DNA of 64,000 bases from Aureobasidium sp. EXF-3400. Taxonomy: Eukaryota > Ascomycota > Dothideomycetes > Dothideales > Saccotheciaceae. The stretch lies in assembly GCA_024195585.1 (NCBI GenBank), contig SWBL01000012.1, positions 1 through 64,000 on the forward strand, given 5' to 3'. This document shows positions 1 to 9,790 of the stretch, piece by piece. The notes under the pieces were generated by a model. The model saw nothing but the letters and a program-made list of their open reading frames with translations. It had not been told where the DNA came from and searched no databases. Each line of letters begins with the position of its first letter. The stretch's first letter is position 1. The translations under genes and the position numbers were made by a program.

Positions 1-792
1 CATCCCGTCCGCTCTGCCATACATAAGCAGTTGAACGGCAGATTAGTACTACGGTGGGTGACCACGTGGGAATCCCTGCTGCTGTATGTTTTGCTTTTGC
101 TTTTCGATGCTCCATCCAGCGTGGCATCTCGTCTTTTGTCGTAACAGCAACGGAGCATGCGATCGAGCGGCAGAGGTGAGGCGGACAACGACGCCCCTCG
201 GCGGCTGAAGTCCCATGTACAATCTTTCGCAAGCTCAGCCTGGGGCCCCCAGTTACACAATCTTATGTGAGCTCTGACATGGAGCATTGAATCACAACAC
301 TGCCCGCTATACATAGGATTGACCTCTGTATGGCTTGGCCTTCAGTAGTTTTCAAGAATTTTGATGGAATCTATACACAGGAAATATGAGAGTGACATGA
401 GAAGCGGCAGTTGTCTGCACGTCGTTCGAATTTTGAAAAAAGAGGGCGCGACACAAGGCTGGTGGGCTTGCAAGATGATGTATATCAATCATGCCACGAC
501 CACAAAAACACTCTTCAGCTGCGGCTGAGTTGCTCGCTGACAGTGGCTTAATGGTCCCTATTTGTTGGAGCTACAATGGCCGAGAATTGATTCCGTCCGA
601 GTACTTCAGCGGGAATGCGGGCTCCAACACGACCCCGGTAAATGCTATTCTTAAATACCTGGATTCGGACAATGGTAGATACAGAGGAAGCATATATAAG
701 GTTGCGACGAGTCTCGTCGAGGCCCAGAAAACAAGAAGCATTATTACCTTGACCTTACCTTGCTTATCGCTCTGCTTTCGAACCAGCCTATC
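1..792. other. Intergenic, left edge
   Basis: I see no supportable gene here. A 142-codon open frame at 491-919 has no recognisable domain and overlaps the 5' end of the real FAD oxidoreductase gene in another frame. The segment probably holds the promoter of the gene starting at 793. A gene to the left of the window cannot be excluded. Confidence 0.5.
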
Positions 793-2505
793 ATGTATAA
801 CATCACAGGCCTCCAGGGAATGCAGTATCCTCGTGAGGGTGATGCATTTCAGGCCAAAGACTATGCCTACTTCAACCAGCAATACGCATCCTCATCCTAC
901 CAGAAAGATCATGATATGAATCCGGCTCTCATCGTCCAACCTAAGGATGACGATGATGTTGTCAGAGCTGTTAGATGGGCTCGGGAAAACAAAGTAGCTG
1001 TCGCTGTCAAGAGTGGCGGACATCAATACAGCGGCGCGTCCTCGACCGGTGGAAAGAATATCCAGATCGACCTTACCAACACCTACAAAGACATGAAAGT
1101 GTTGCCTTCACAAAACCTTCCAGAAGACAGAGCACTAGTCTTTGTCGGCGTTAGCAATCAGCTTCAAGACTTTAATGCTTACCTCAAACACAACGACCTC
1201 TTCGTCCCTCACGGTCAATGCGCCTATGTCTGTGTTGGAGGCCACGGTCAGACTGGCGGGTATGGTCAACTTGGCCGCAGCTTTGGTTTGTTCGGTGACC
1301 ACATTGTAGGCATCCGCATGGTTGACTACAATGGCGATATCAAGGAAATCACCGAGCAAAGCGACTCGGAGCTCTTCAATGCCATCCGCGGTGGCAGCCC
1401 CGGCAACTTCGGCATCATAACCCACTATGTATTGAACGTCTACCAGGCCAAAAGCTACATTGGACAAGTAGCGGGACCCAATGGCATCAAAGGACCATAT
1501 GGTCTGAAAGGCATCTGGCTCTACAACGGCTCGATCCTGAAGAAGATACTCACCATCCTCGCGAAGATGTCCGATGACCCGGACCTCCCTGGGAATTTCG
1601 ATCTGTGCATCAGTGTTCTCAGCACTGAGTTTCCTATCACCATGCTCTTTCCGTCGATGAAGGATGATACGCTCTGGCAAAAGATTCAAGAAAGGATCAA
1701 GTCAGTGCTTGCGTCTGAAGTCCTAGATCTTCTCAATGGCTCTTTCCCAGCGGTGATCGTGGTCTATGCTCAGTGGTGCCCGACATCCAAAAGCGACAGG
1801 TACGATGAAACAGTCGATGGCTGGTTCAAGCAGTTTTGGGATTTCCGAGAAGATCACCACTATCTTCACATTGATGACTTTGGGAGAAGTTCGCCAGTGG
1901 ACATGGCGACGATGACAGGAAAGTGGATCTTCCCCAAGAAGAGAGAATTCGATCTCCCATATGTCAAACGCACTTGGGCGACAAACTCCAGGACGCTCTC
2001 GACTGATGGCTGGGTTGACGATGTGGTGAAACGACTGGATCTGATACTTGACCCGCAGCAGAAGCTCGGTGACAACAAGACAGATTTGGAGAGAGACATA
2101 TACGACCATTGCAAACTCTCGGTCCAGATCCAAGCCTTCGGAGGCAAAAAGTCAAGATACTTTATGAACAGAAACAATGGTTCTTACAGCTGGAGAGATT
2201 CCACCATGGTCCAGGTCATCGATTGCTTCCATGATGAAAATGGAAGAAAGTTCGCTGATGACTGGCAAACGCATAATGACCAAGTCATGGTCGGTCCTGA
2301 CAGCCATTTCAGCAAGGTAGACAAGCGCATGTTGTGGGGATCTCATGGTGACTGGGATTTGTCTAATCCTGAGGTTTGGAAGACCTATTACGAGGACGAG
2401 GACAAGTATCGAAGAATTGGAAGAGTCAGAGGCAGGAACGACCCTAACGGCACGTTCACTGCGAATCCTTTTGCCGTCAAGGCTGTGAAGGCTGCTAAGT
2501 TGTAG
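793..2505 (+). CDS. FAD-linked oxidoreductase, berberine-bridge (BBE) type
   Basis: This single-exon gene encodes 570 residues. The frame is open upstream to 760 (TTG), but the first ATG is at 793, so I start there. Residues about 44-220 form a PCMH-type FAD-binding domain. It has the motif KSGGHQYSG with His77, and GQCAYVCVGGH with Cys143 in the spacing of the second flavin attachment site, so bicovalent FAD is likely. The C-terminus has the BBE element YYEDEDKYRRIGRVR followed by NDPNGTF, which closes the substrate pocket in this family. Relatives oxidise sugars, oligosaccharides or alkaloid-type alcohols with O2 and release H2O2; the substrate here is unknown. I see no convincing signal peptide from this start, which is unusual if it is an extracellular oligosaccharide oxidase, and an upstream exon is possible. 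It lies 472 bp upstream of a sugar-dehydrogenase-like gene on the same strand. Confidence 0.88.
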   Translation: MYNITGLQGMQYPREGDAFQAKDYAYFNQQYASSSYQKDHDMNPALIVQPKDDDDVVRAVRWARENKVAVAVKSGGHQYSGASSTGGKNIQIDLTNTYKDMKVLPSQNLPEDRALVFVGVSNQLQDFNAYLKHNDLFVPHGQCAYVCVGGHGQTGGYGQLGRSFGLFGDHIVGIRMVDYNGDIKEITEQSDSELFNAIRGGSPGNFGIITHYVLNVYQAKSYIGQVAGPNGIKGPYGLKGIWLYNGSILKKILTILAKMSDDPDLPGNFDLCISVLSTEFPITMLFPSMKDDTLWQKIQERIKSVLASEVLDLLNGSFPAVIVVYAQWCPTSKSDRYDETVDGWFKQFWDFREDHHYLHIDDFGRSSPVDMATMTGKWIFPKKREFDLPYVKRTWATNSRTLSTDGWVDDVVKRLDLILDPQQKLGDNKTDLERDIYDHCKLSVQIQAFGGKKSRYFMNRNNGSYSWRDSTMVQVIDCFHDENGRKFADDWQTHNDQVMVGPDSHFSKVDKRMLWGSHGDWDLSNPEVWKTYYEDEDKYRRIGRVRGRNDPNGTFTANPFAVKAVKAAKL

Positions 2506-2977
2506 AGGGAGATTTTCAGCTTACCTCAATCTGGTATCCCTGTTGCTTTATATTTTGTTATTTATGTTTCTAAACCGCTCCTAGTGTAGATATCTTGTTT
2601 TTTTGTCTTTTGCAGCGACAGGAAAGGTGGGAAGCGTTTCAATCAAGTGTTCCTCGCAGCCGCGGCAGATTTCAGATGGGCGGGCTCCAGCAGTCGGTCT
2701 TTCAGTAGCTACAAAATCATTCATGCATCAGACGAGGTGACCGACGTAAGATATAGCCCTACCAAGATGCTTGGCTGAAGTTCCGCGGCCAAGGGAGAGG
2801 CAAAAGTGATCTGCGAAGGAAGAGGGGGACAGCTGAGCACCATACAACATTCATGACGTGGTGAGCGGCTCAAGAGCTCCCCCAGTACTAGAGTAGCTAG
2901 TAGTCTACTCGTACTCGTCCGCACTAATTCCTCGGTTTCTCCTATCAATAGCAGAATTTGACAGAGCTTACGATAGC
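2506..2977. other. Intergenic between two tandem oxidoreductase genes
   Basis: This stretch holds the T-rich 3' region of the BBE-type gene (to about 2610) and the promoter of the sorbosone-dehydrogenase-like gene. A 111-codon minus-strand frame (2721-3056) overlaps the next signal-peptide exon and is a shadow. Confidence 0.5.
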
Positions 2978-4445
2978 ATGGTATTCTCATCTTATTTTGC
3001 GATCGCATCCCTGCTGGCCATAGCGTCGGCACAATCATCGTGTGGACCTTCTCCATCTGGCAAAGTCAGACCTTCCGTCGCTTCTGGATATAAATGGCAG
3101 GTAGTTGCGACTAACTTGGCTCGACCTCGCGGTATCGCTTTTGATGACCAGGAGAGACTGCTTGTCGTCGAATCTGGATCAGGCAGTCTGTCGGCGCACA
3201 CCCTGTCCGAAGATGGCAGCGGCTGTGTAACAGTCAACTCGTCGACAAGTGTAGTGACAGGCTTGAGTGTCAGTTTTGCTCTTCGAAACATGATAAGACA
3301 TGACTTCAGCTGACTTCAGGAAGCTGAACCACGGTATCGCTTTTGACAACAAGAATCGCATGCTCTATGCTTCTAATACCAACGAGACGTATGGATGGCA
3401 ATATGATTCTTCTGCAATCTCAGTGTCAAACCAACAGACCCTGGTTAGTAACATGTCGGGGACTGATCACAGTACGCGGACTCTTCTGCTTCCGCAGTCA
3501 GCACCTGGCATGTTGGTTATCAGTTTCGGTAGTTTGAGCAACCTCGATCTTTCTGCGACAAACGTGGACTCTGGCACAGCCTCGGTCAAAGCATTCAACT
3601 TGACAAATCGAACCAGCACATACACTTATCAGACTGATGGCCTTCTCCTCGGATGGGGTTTGCGCAACGAGGTCGGCCTTGCAGAGCATCCAGGCACCGG
3701 AGGTATCTGGGGTGTCGAGAATTCTGCAGATCAGATTACACGACATGGTGTTGACGTACACGCCACCAACCCTGGTGAAGAGCTCAACTTCCTAGGTTAT
3801 GTCAATGGCACCGAATCCAAACAAGAAGGCTCGAACTTTGGCTATCCTTGGTGCTTCTCAGCTTGGAATCCTTCGATTCTGCCCGACAACGGACAAATCG
3901 AGGTCGGCACACAATTCGCCATTGATGCATCTTCAGACTTGGACAATCAGAACAAGACAGACGCCTATTGTGCGAACCAAACGCAAAGTCGGCTGGTTTT
4001 CAATTCACACATGGCACCATTAGACATCAAATTCAACGACACAGGCAGACAGGCGTGGATCACTTTCCACGGCAGCTGGAACAGCCCTAATCCTGTCGGT
4101 TACAAGCTGTCGGTGGTCAATTTCACAGATTCTGGCGAGCCAGTCGATGCCCTTACAAGTAAGACAGCAGCCGTGGACATCTTTGGAAATGCGAACAACT
4201 CAGTTTGTCCTAATGACTGTTTCCGTCCTGTCGCAATGGCGCTCGACAGTCGAGGCAGAATCTTCCTTTCGTCTGATGCTACAGGCGAGATCTATCTTGT
4301 GACTAGGGACGAAAGTGCTGCAGGTACCCCAACTACTTCAGCCAGTTCCTCTACATCCTCTCCGTCTAGTGCAACCAGCTCAAAAACCTCGGCTGGTGTT
4401 GGTATGTCTTCGGAATATTCATCATCTGTCTTGATCTTGAGTTGA
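2978..4445 (+). CDS. Secreted glucose/sorbosone dehydrogenase-like protein
   Basis: This is a beta-propeller protein of the PQQ-type glucose/L-sorbosone dehydrogenase family. Exon 1 begins at ATG 2978 and encodes a signal peptide (hydrophobic residues 4-18, cleavage likely after SAQ). A short intron, best placed at 3267-3309, restores the frame so that 'TGL' joins 'TDFRKLNHGIAFDNKNRML'. The motif LNHGIAFD is the hallmark repeat of fungal members, and GWGLRNEVGLAEHP and WGVENSADQ are the expected downstream blade motifs. The protein has many NxT/S sequons and a Ser/Thr-rich tail (about 4320-4400), so it is extracellular or wall-attached. The 3' end is uncertain. A consensus GTATGT donor at 4402 with an AG at 4458 would remove the printed last residues and end at 4475; unspliced, the stop is at 4445. 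Cofactor and substrate cannot be read from the sequence. Confidence 0.82.
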
Positions 4446-5610
4446 CTGTCCATACTAGCTTTCATATACATGTAGAACTGGGACAATTCAGAACTCTTTT
4501 TTCCATGCTATGCTTGTTACTTGCCATTGTCTTCAACATCGTCAGAAGGAGCTGAAAGTTATAGACTTTAGACTTCGCTTGTTCCACTATTCTGAAAGCT
4601 CATCAGGGGTGGTCCATTCACTTTCCCTTCACTAGCAGGTGCTTGTGTTCCTGACAAACAGCAAGACTGGCATTCGACTCTAACGATTAACCCAGAATCA
4701 GTGCGTGCAACGATTTCCGAAAGGTTTCCGCTCTTGCGGCTATACCGACGTCAAAGCTTTCCGCCAACGATGCCAAGGCCGTATCAATACGGTGAACGAG
4801 CCAGCCCATCTCGGGCACGGAGCCTTTGACACCGAGACGAGGAAAGTGTCAACTCAAATTATACTCAGGGGTGCCTCAATGGTCTACAAGCCGTTGACGT
4901 TTGCTGCTTCGCGCATCTCCGGCGCTTTCTTGGATGTACGTAACGACTAACAGTCTATCCCGCACTGTTGGTTCTGAATCGATCGATTGCGTCCAACCAA
5001 TCGTTGCTGGTACACAAGTAGATTGTGTATGGGTGTAGGCTGTTCTTCTGTAGTCATCGATATGCTGGATGCTTGTTTCCAAAAGACCAAGTTTTCTTCT
5101 GGAGTTTAAGTGACTGTCACAATTGTGTGCGAGGGACGAAGCCGAAGCACAAATGCCAGGCTAGTGCCCATAGAGACATGGCGTGTTGTCAAGAGCTGGG
5201 TTCCATGATATGTTGGCCTCCTTCCCAGTGCAGCTGAACTCGTGGTCGATAGCGAGCGGCTTGTCTACAGATGGCAAAATGAGTCAGGTCGGATGACTGC
5301 CTGTGAATCTCACTCTGACATGTTGTTTGTTGTAGCGTATTGAGGATGCAGATCTCTCAGAGTCTTTGCTATCCTTGTGCAATGCTTCGTTTCTTGATCT
5401 CAAATGGCCACCTCTTTGGAAGACCCGAGTGGGTTTTGAAAATGGACGTGAGAGATGTGCGTGGCGATGTTAGCGGACCTCAACTCTATTCTGGTGTCGA
5501 GTCGGTGCTGATGGCTGATCGCTTGGATGTAGGAGCCAATGATTGAGACAGCTCAAAAGTGAGTGTCCTCAAGTGGTCGGGTACAGTTCAAACTTGTGTT
5601 GTGATCCTCC
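4446..5610. other. Intergenic between convergent genes
   Basis: About 1.2 kb lies between the 3' ends of the dehydrogenase-like gene (+) and the OYE-like gene (-). Only short unrelated frames (60-81 codons) are present. I see no RNA gene or repeat. Confidence 0.45.
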
Positions 5611-6663
5611 TCATACGAAACCAGTGTAAAAACTGGCATTCAGGCTTCTGAGCTCCGAAATCTCGAAACCGAGTGGGTTGGCGTCCGGAAATTTTGCTTC
5701 TTGCACTGCGAGGAAATGCTGACCGAAGACAAGGGCAACGTCACTGCTGGGGTACTCGATGTCGAGAGCGCTTCTGGCTGATTCTGGCGTAAAGTCTCCA
5801 GCGATGAGGACAGGTGAGGACCGAGCCCAAATCTCGAGGAAGGGTTTGATGCCTTCGTACTTGTCGCATTCAATGTTCGTGATTGCATGCGATTTGATGA
5901 TGTGGATGTAAGCCAGCTTCAACTCCTTGAGCTTTTGGGTGAGAGAGCTAAACTCAGGCGCGAGACTGGACATGCGGAAAGCGCTGGAGGGATTCATGCG
6001 GAAACCAACTCGGTCGGCACCTATGGCATCTGCGATTGCGGTTGTCACTTCGAGGGCAAATCCGACACGACCCTCGACGTGGCCGCCGAACTTGTCTACG
6101 TGTCTGTGTAAGGATTGGTAGATGAAATATCCATTGGCGCCGATCTCGACACCGTCAAAGCCAGCAGCCACTGCGTTCTTTGCTGCTTGAACGAAGGCTC
6201 TAGTCGTCGACTTAACCTCTGCTTCGTTCAAGGCGTGGGCATCAGACTCGGACGGTGAATCACATCTGCCGGTGGAGGATACATCGCTTGCTTCGCTGGT
6301 CTGACGACCTCTTTTGTCTTTCGTAAGAGCCGCATCTGCCAACGGCTCAAGGGAGTCCAGCGAGAGAAAGATGTGCGCCCCTTTGGCGTGCACAGCGTCG
6401 GTGATCTCTGCCCACCGAGAGATTTGGGCTTGCGTCCAGATACCTGGAGTACACTTGCCTCCACCAAGTTCCAGAGACACAACAGTAGCTTCGGCGATCA
6501 CAAGACCACCTTGTGAAGCGCGTTGGACGTAGTGTTCTATCGCTGACGGCGCTTGGACGTGGTCCTCATCTGTGAATAGTCTTGTCGTGGGGGCCATAAC
6601 GACGCGATGCTCGAGCTCGGTTCTGCCGAGTTTGAGGGACCGAAAGAGGTTTGAAGAAGACAT
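5611..6663 (-). CDS. Degenerate Old Yellow Enzyme (NADH:flavin oxidoreductase) homologue
   Basis: This intact single-exon frame of 350 residues has its ATG at 6663. It has the fold signature of the OYE family: NLFRSLKLGRTELEHRVVMAPTTR at the N-terminus, then APGVW-like 'CTPGIWTQ', the 'FVQAAKNAVAAGFDGVEI' helix-strand, 'FGGHVEGRVGFALEV' (normally YGGS.ENR.RF), and 'DRVGFRMNPSSAF'. Active OYEs have EIHxANGY with His and Asn binding the substrate. Here the block reads EIGANGY: one residue is missing and the His is gone, while Asn177 remains. The normal QLW motif is SLD, and the FMN-phosphate Arg (GR near the C-terminus) is Gln in VFGQHF. The protein also stops just after FYTG, short of the usual C-terminal GYTDYP element. 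I infer a flavin-poor or dead paralogue under relaxed or altered selection. It is not an obvious pseudogene, because the frame has no break. Confidence 0.8.
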   Translation of the reverse strand: MSSSNLFRSLKLGRTELEHRVVMAPTTRLFTDEDHVQAPSAIEHYVQRASQGGLVIAEATVVSLELGGGKCTPGIWTQAQISRWAEITDAVHAKGAHIFLSLDSLEPLADAALTKDKRGRQTSEASDVSSTGRCDSPSESDAHALNEAEVKSTTRAFVQAAKNAVAAGFDGVEIGANGYFIYQSLHRHVDKFGGHVEGRVGFALEVTTAIADAIGADRVGFRMNPSSAFRMSSLAPEFSSLTQKLKELKLAYIHIIKSHAITNIECDKYEGIKPFLEIWARSSPVLIAGDFTPESARSALDIEYPSSDVALVFGQHFLAVQEAKFPDANPLGFEISELRSLNASFYTGFV

Positions 6664-8834
6664 CGTTGCGAGTGTCAGGTCGGCGGGCTCGTATGTGCTG
6701 ATGTTCGCTGCGCGTGAGAGCCGGGCCGGCCTTCAAAACTTGCTGCCTGCAGGCTCGTTGCTGATGAACAGAGCGAAGTGTTCATGGAATGGGATCAAAT
6801 ATGTAAGTTCAGAGGAAAGGCTGTTGGCCGTTGACAGAAAGGTCATGATACCTTTGCATGAGAGATTACCAAACGACGGCTTGACCCGGCCTAGATTCAT
6901 GCCAGCCATAATGTAGTTCCTTGAGTAATAATGTGCGCGCAGAATTACCAAACTCAGAATGGTCAGGGCTGAGACAATCGGTTTGTAGATTGACGCTAGA
7001 CCTTGGGGATTCAGGGCGTCAACCTTCGGAAGATAAATTCCTCGAAACGGCCAAGTCTGCCGTTAGAACTTCCACCAACCAGCAGTATCAGATGCAACTG
7101 CATTCCAATGCGGAGTCTTGTTGCATGCTATAGACAAGTTATAGGCATATCGAAACACAATTTACCATCGAGATTTCTCTGACTGAACAAGCATAATTCG
7201 GCTTGAGCTTTTGGACTGAGCCAAGATTCCATTGCTCATGGATAACTTCAGCCAGCCAGCCAAAAGTGATCATAAACGAACCTTAATCAAGATGTGCTTT
7301 TGCATGATAATCAGCGGATCGATACCTCGCTACTTGTGACCTTAAACTTGGGTATTGTTCGGTACTTTAGCGCAGTAGAGAGGTGCCCATGTTCGGTGAA
7401 ATGTCTTTTGTTGTGCCACTTACCATCTGTGTACCTATGCTCTTTGCTAGCCACAGGCGACCAAGGGAGAAAATGTCGACGGAACCTGGGAGTCTGTTCG
7501 AAAGGGTGACTGTGCCCTGAATGGCTCGTGCCTAGCGAATAGGCGAGTCCACACCACCGACTTGCTTGCAATAGCACATCGCGTTCAAGGTTTGCCCTTG
7601 GATCTCGGAAGTTGCTGCTAGACAAGACCCGGAGCCCTAGTTTCATGAGCCAAACGCCAACACGAGCCTCTCGCCACGTTGTGTCCGGAGCCGCGTGCGA
7701 TATTTCAGTCCCAGGTTGCACTGTGACGTTTTCTCGGGTCTTATTGACGTTCATAGGCTCAAGCGGTCAACAAACAAACTCCATCGGAAGCGTTCAGATG
7801 ACGGTCTCTGAGTCATCCACTTGATCATAGTCAAAGGATGCAGACTGTCTCAAGCCATGTTCGGGATACACGCGGTGGTGATAGCGTGAAGTCAACAGAC
7901 GAACCTGCCAATGGCACAGAGTGAATGTGGTTCTCGTATCACTCGTGACCAGTCAACCATAAATGCGTGCTGAGGGAGAATTGGGTCAATGCAAAATTGG
8001 TTCCGAGCGGGGAGATCCGACAGGTTCAGGTCTGTGCGACACAACACGTATGACGCCCCACGAATCGATCTTGGCGAGGTCGTTGGTCTCCAAAGATCCG
8101 TGGTTATTGACGAGACTGAATCGTCAAGATCGTGTCCAGATTGATCCGTAATTGCGACTACGGCGTCTACGACGGACGTTGCAAGATTCATGCTGCGCCC
8201 CAGAAGGCGGCATGGATTGGGAACAAATGCACTTTCGAAAGGGCGGCTTCGTTTTTTTCCTGGGCGGATATGTTTCCGAGGGTTGTGTCCTCGATGGGAG
8301 TCACATTGTCAATTGCAACAGTCCTCAGGGTTGGCAAGAACGAACAAGGATGAAATAACAGGAATTAAATATCCACGAACAAACCGAGGGCTAGCCTCCA
8401 TCGTATATTTCATGTGCTCATGGAGCCGCGGCAGTCGGCCTCGTATAGCTTCGGTCAACTTCCGTAGTCACCTTCCGTGGACTTGTAAATACTTGACGAC
8501 CGCAACTTTACAGGCCATGCGATGAACTTATGAGAGCAATGAGAGCAATGAGAGCAATGGGAACACTGAACACTGTCACCCATGCTTGAACGGTTGATCA
8601 CCAAGCCCTGCGAAGGCATGTATCGTTAGAGACAAGGATAGAAACAGTTGGCAACAATTCTTGTTTCTGACGTCGTGCTATTCGTTGACAACATAGGTAT
8701 ATCTACAACTATGTTGTTCCAATCATCCAACCCAATCCATCAAGACAGATCTGTTGCTACCAACGACAACTCGAACCCTTGCCCAATAATGTGAGTTCCT
8801 TGATCCAGAGACTCAGCTCATACAGCTAACGTCT
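6664..8834. other. Gene-poor intergenic stretch, 2.2 kb
   Basis: The segment holds the OYE promoter side (6664 onward) and the 3' flank of the aldolase gene. The longest frame is 147 codons (7311-7754, minus), without recognisable motifs or a splice context. A small 9-bp tandem repeat lies at 8531-8557. I cannot support a gene here. Confidence 0.4.
8531..8557. repeat. 9-bp minisatellite, three copies
   Basis: The unit TGAGAGCAA is repeated three times in perfect tandem, and is followed by a doubled 7-mer GAACACT. It lies in non-coding DNA about 280 bp beyond the aldolase stop codon. Confidence 0.9.
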
Positions 8835-9790
8835 CTAGAGAAGAGGCGAAGCAGGCTGTGTCTGGTTCGGATCCAACAGATTCTGATATAGATTAGAGGA
8901 CTCGACCTGATGTTTCCACAAACCCCACGGACGGTCCGCCGTGCCGACCATCGTGGACCAAGACTGTACAGTTTGTTGAGGTGTCAGGAACGCTAGTCCC
9001 TGTTGATTATCTCCGGGGTATGCATTATGAATAGTCAAGGCTGTAGTCTGGATGCCTGCATTGGTTTGTGTGTAAATCGCTTGCATGACGGCAAGTTCAA
9101 TGCTCGATGCCACAGTGGTGAAGCCGTGGTTTTGCATCAAGACTACTGCATAGTCGGCTTGGGTCTGAGTGGCATTGGGCAAAGTGTGGTTGCTAGAAAA
9201 TTGGGCTGCAAGTGCCGCTCCAAGACGCTGTGAGCGGATGAGAAGGTCCTGATTGTCACCCGGCTCGTAGTACTGCGTGATGTTGAAATTCGGAACAACC
9301 TCTCCTGATTCCAAATGATGAGCAGAGCACACTAAGGTTGGAATTTGCGCATACCTAGGAATCCAGCCATGTGGATAGATGGGCGTAGGGGAACACCACT
9401 GAAAGTGTATGGAATGACTTGTGGTGAGTGGCTATGGACGACGCTGTTGATGCTAGGGAAGCGCTTGTACAATTCGCTATGGATGTATCGTTCGATAAAT
9501 CCGCTGGGTGCATTAGGATCGACCGGGGCAGCATTTTCGACGTAATACTCGACTAGGTCGCTGCTGTTGGCAACCAGGGCAGGAGCAAGATTACGAGACA
9601 TGAAGAAGTTCGAGCCATTGTTCGGGTTGCGGACAGACATATGGCCATAGGCATCTAGGACGCCATTATAGTGCAGGATATGGAGTCCAGTGATCAAAGT
9701 ATTGAAGACGGCGGTGAGGTTAGCGGCAACCATTTCTGGAGATGACGAAGACGATGGGGGTAGTGGTTTGTGTGAAGAAGGACCAGCCAT
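8835..9790 (-). CDS. Class II aldolase/adducin family protein
   Basis: This two-exon gene encodes 301 residues. Exon 1 is 9790-9355 and exon 2 is 9304-8835. The 50-nt intron (9354-9305, GTATGC...CAG) splits a Gly codon and joins HMAGFLG to EVVPNFNITQYYEPGDN, the standard sequence of this fungal family; reading through without it truncates the protein. Metal-binding His119 and His121 lie in VVHSHSPQV and His205 in QNHGF; Glu106 (HSEL) is the likely acidic residue. Family members (fuculose/rhamnulose-phosphate aldolases, epimerases, dehydratases, adducin heads) act on sugar phosphates or acids through a divalent metal. The filamentous fungal subgroup has no agreed substrate. It is divergently oriented to abfB, 1.96 kb away. 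A Ser-rich N-terminus (residues 5-18) precedes the domain, and there is no signal peptide. Confidence 0.88.

Noticed and set aside
9332..9354. A 23-nt GT...AG gap between the two aldolase frames
   Set aside because: Too short for a fungal intron. Using the later CAG (intron 9305-9354, 50 nt) gives the family sequence FLGEVVPNFN exactly.
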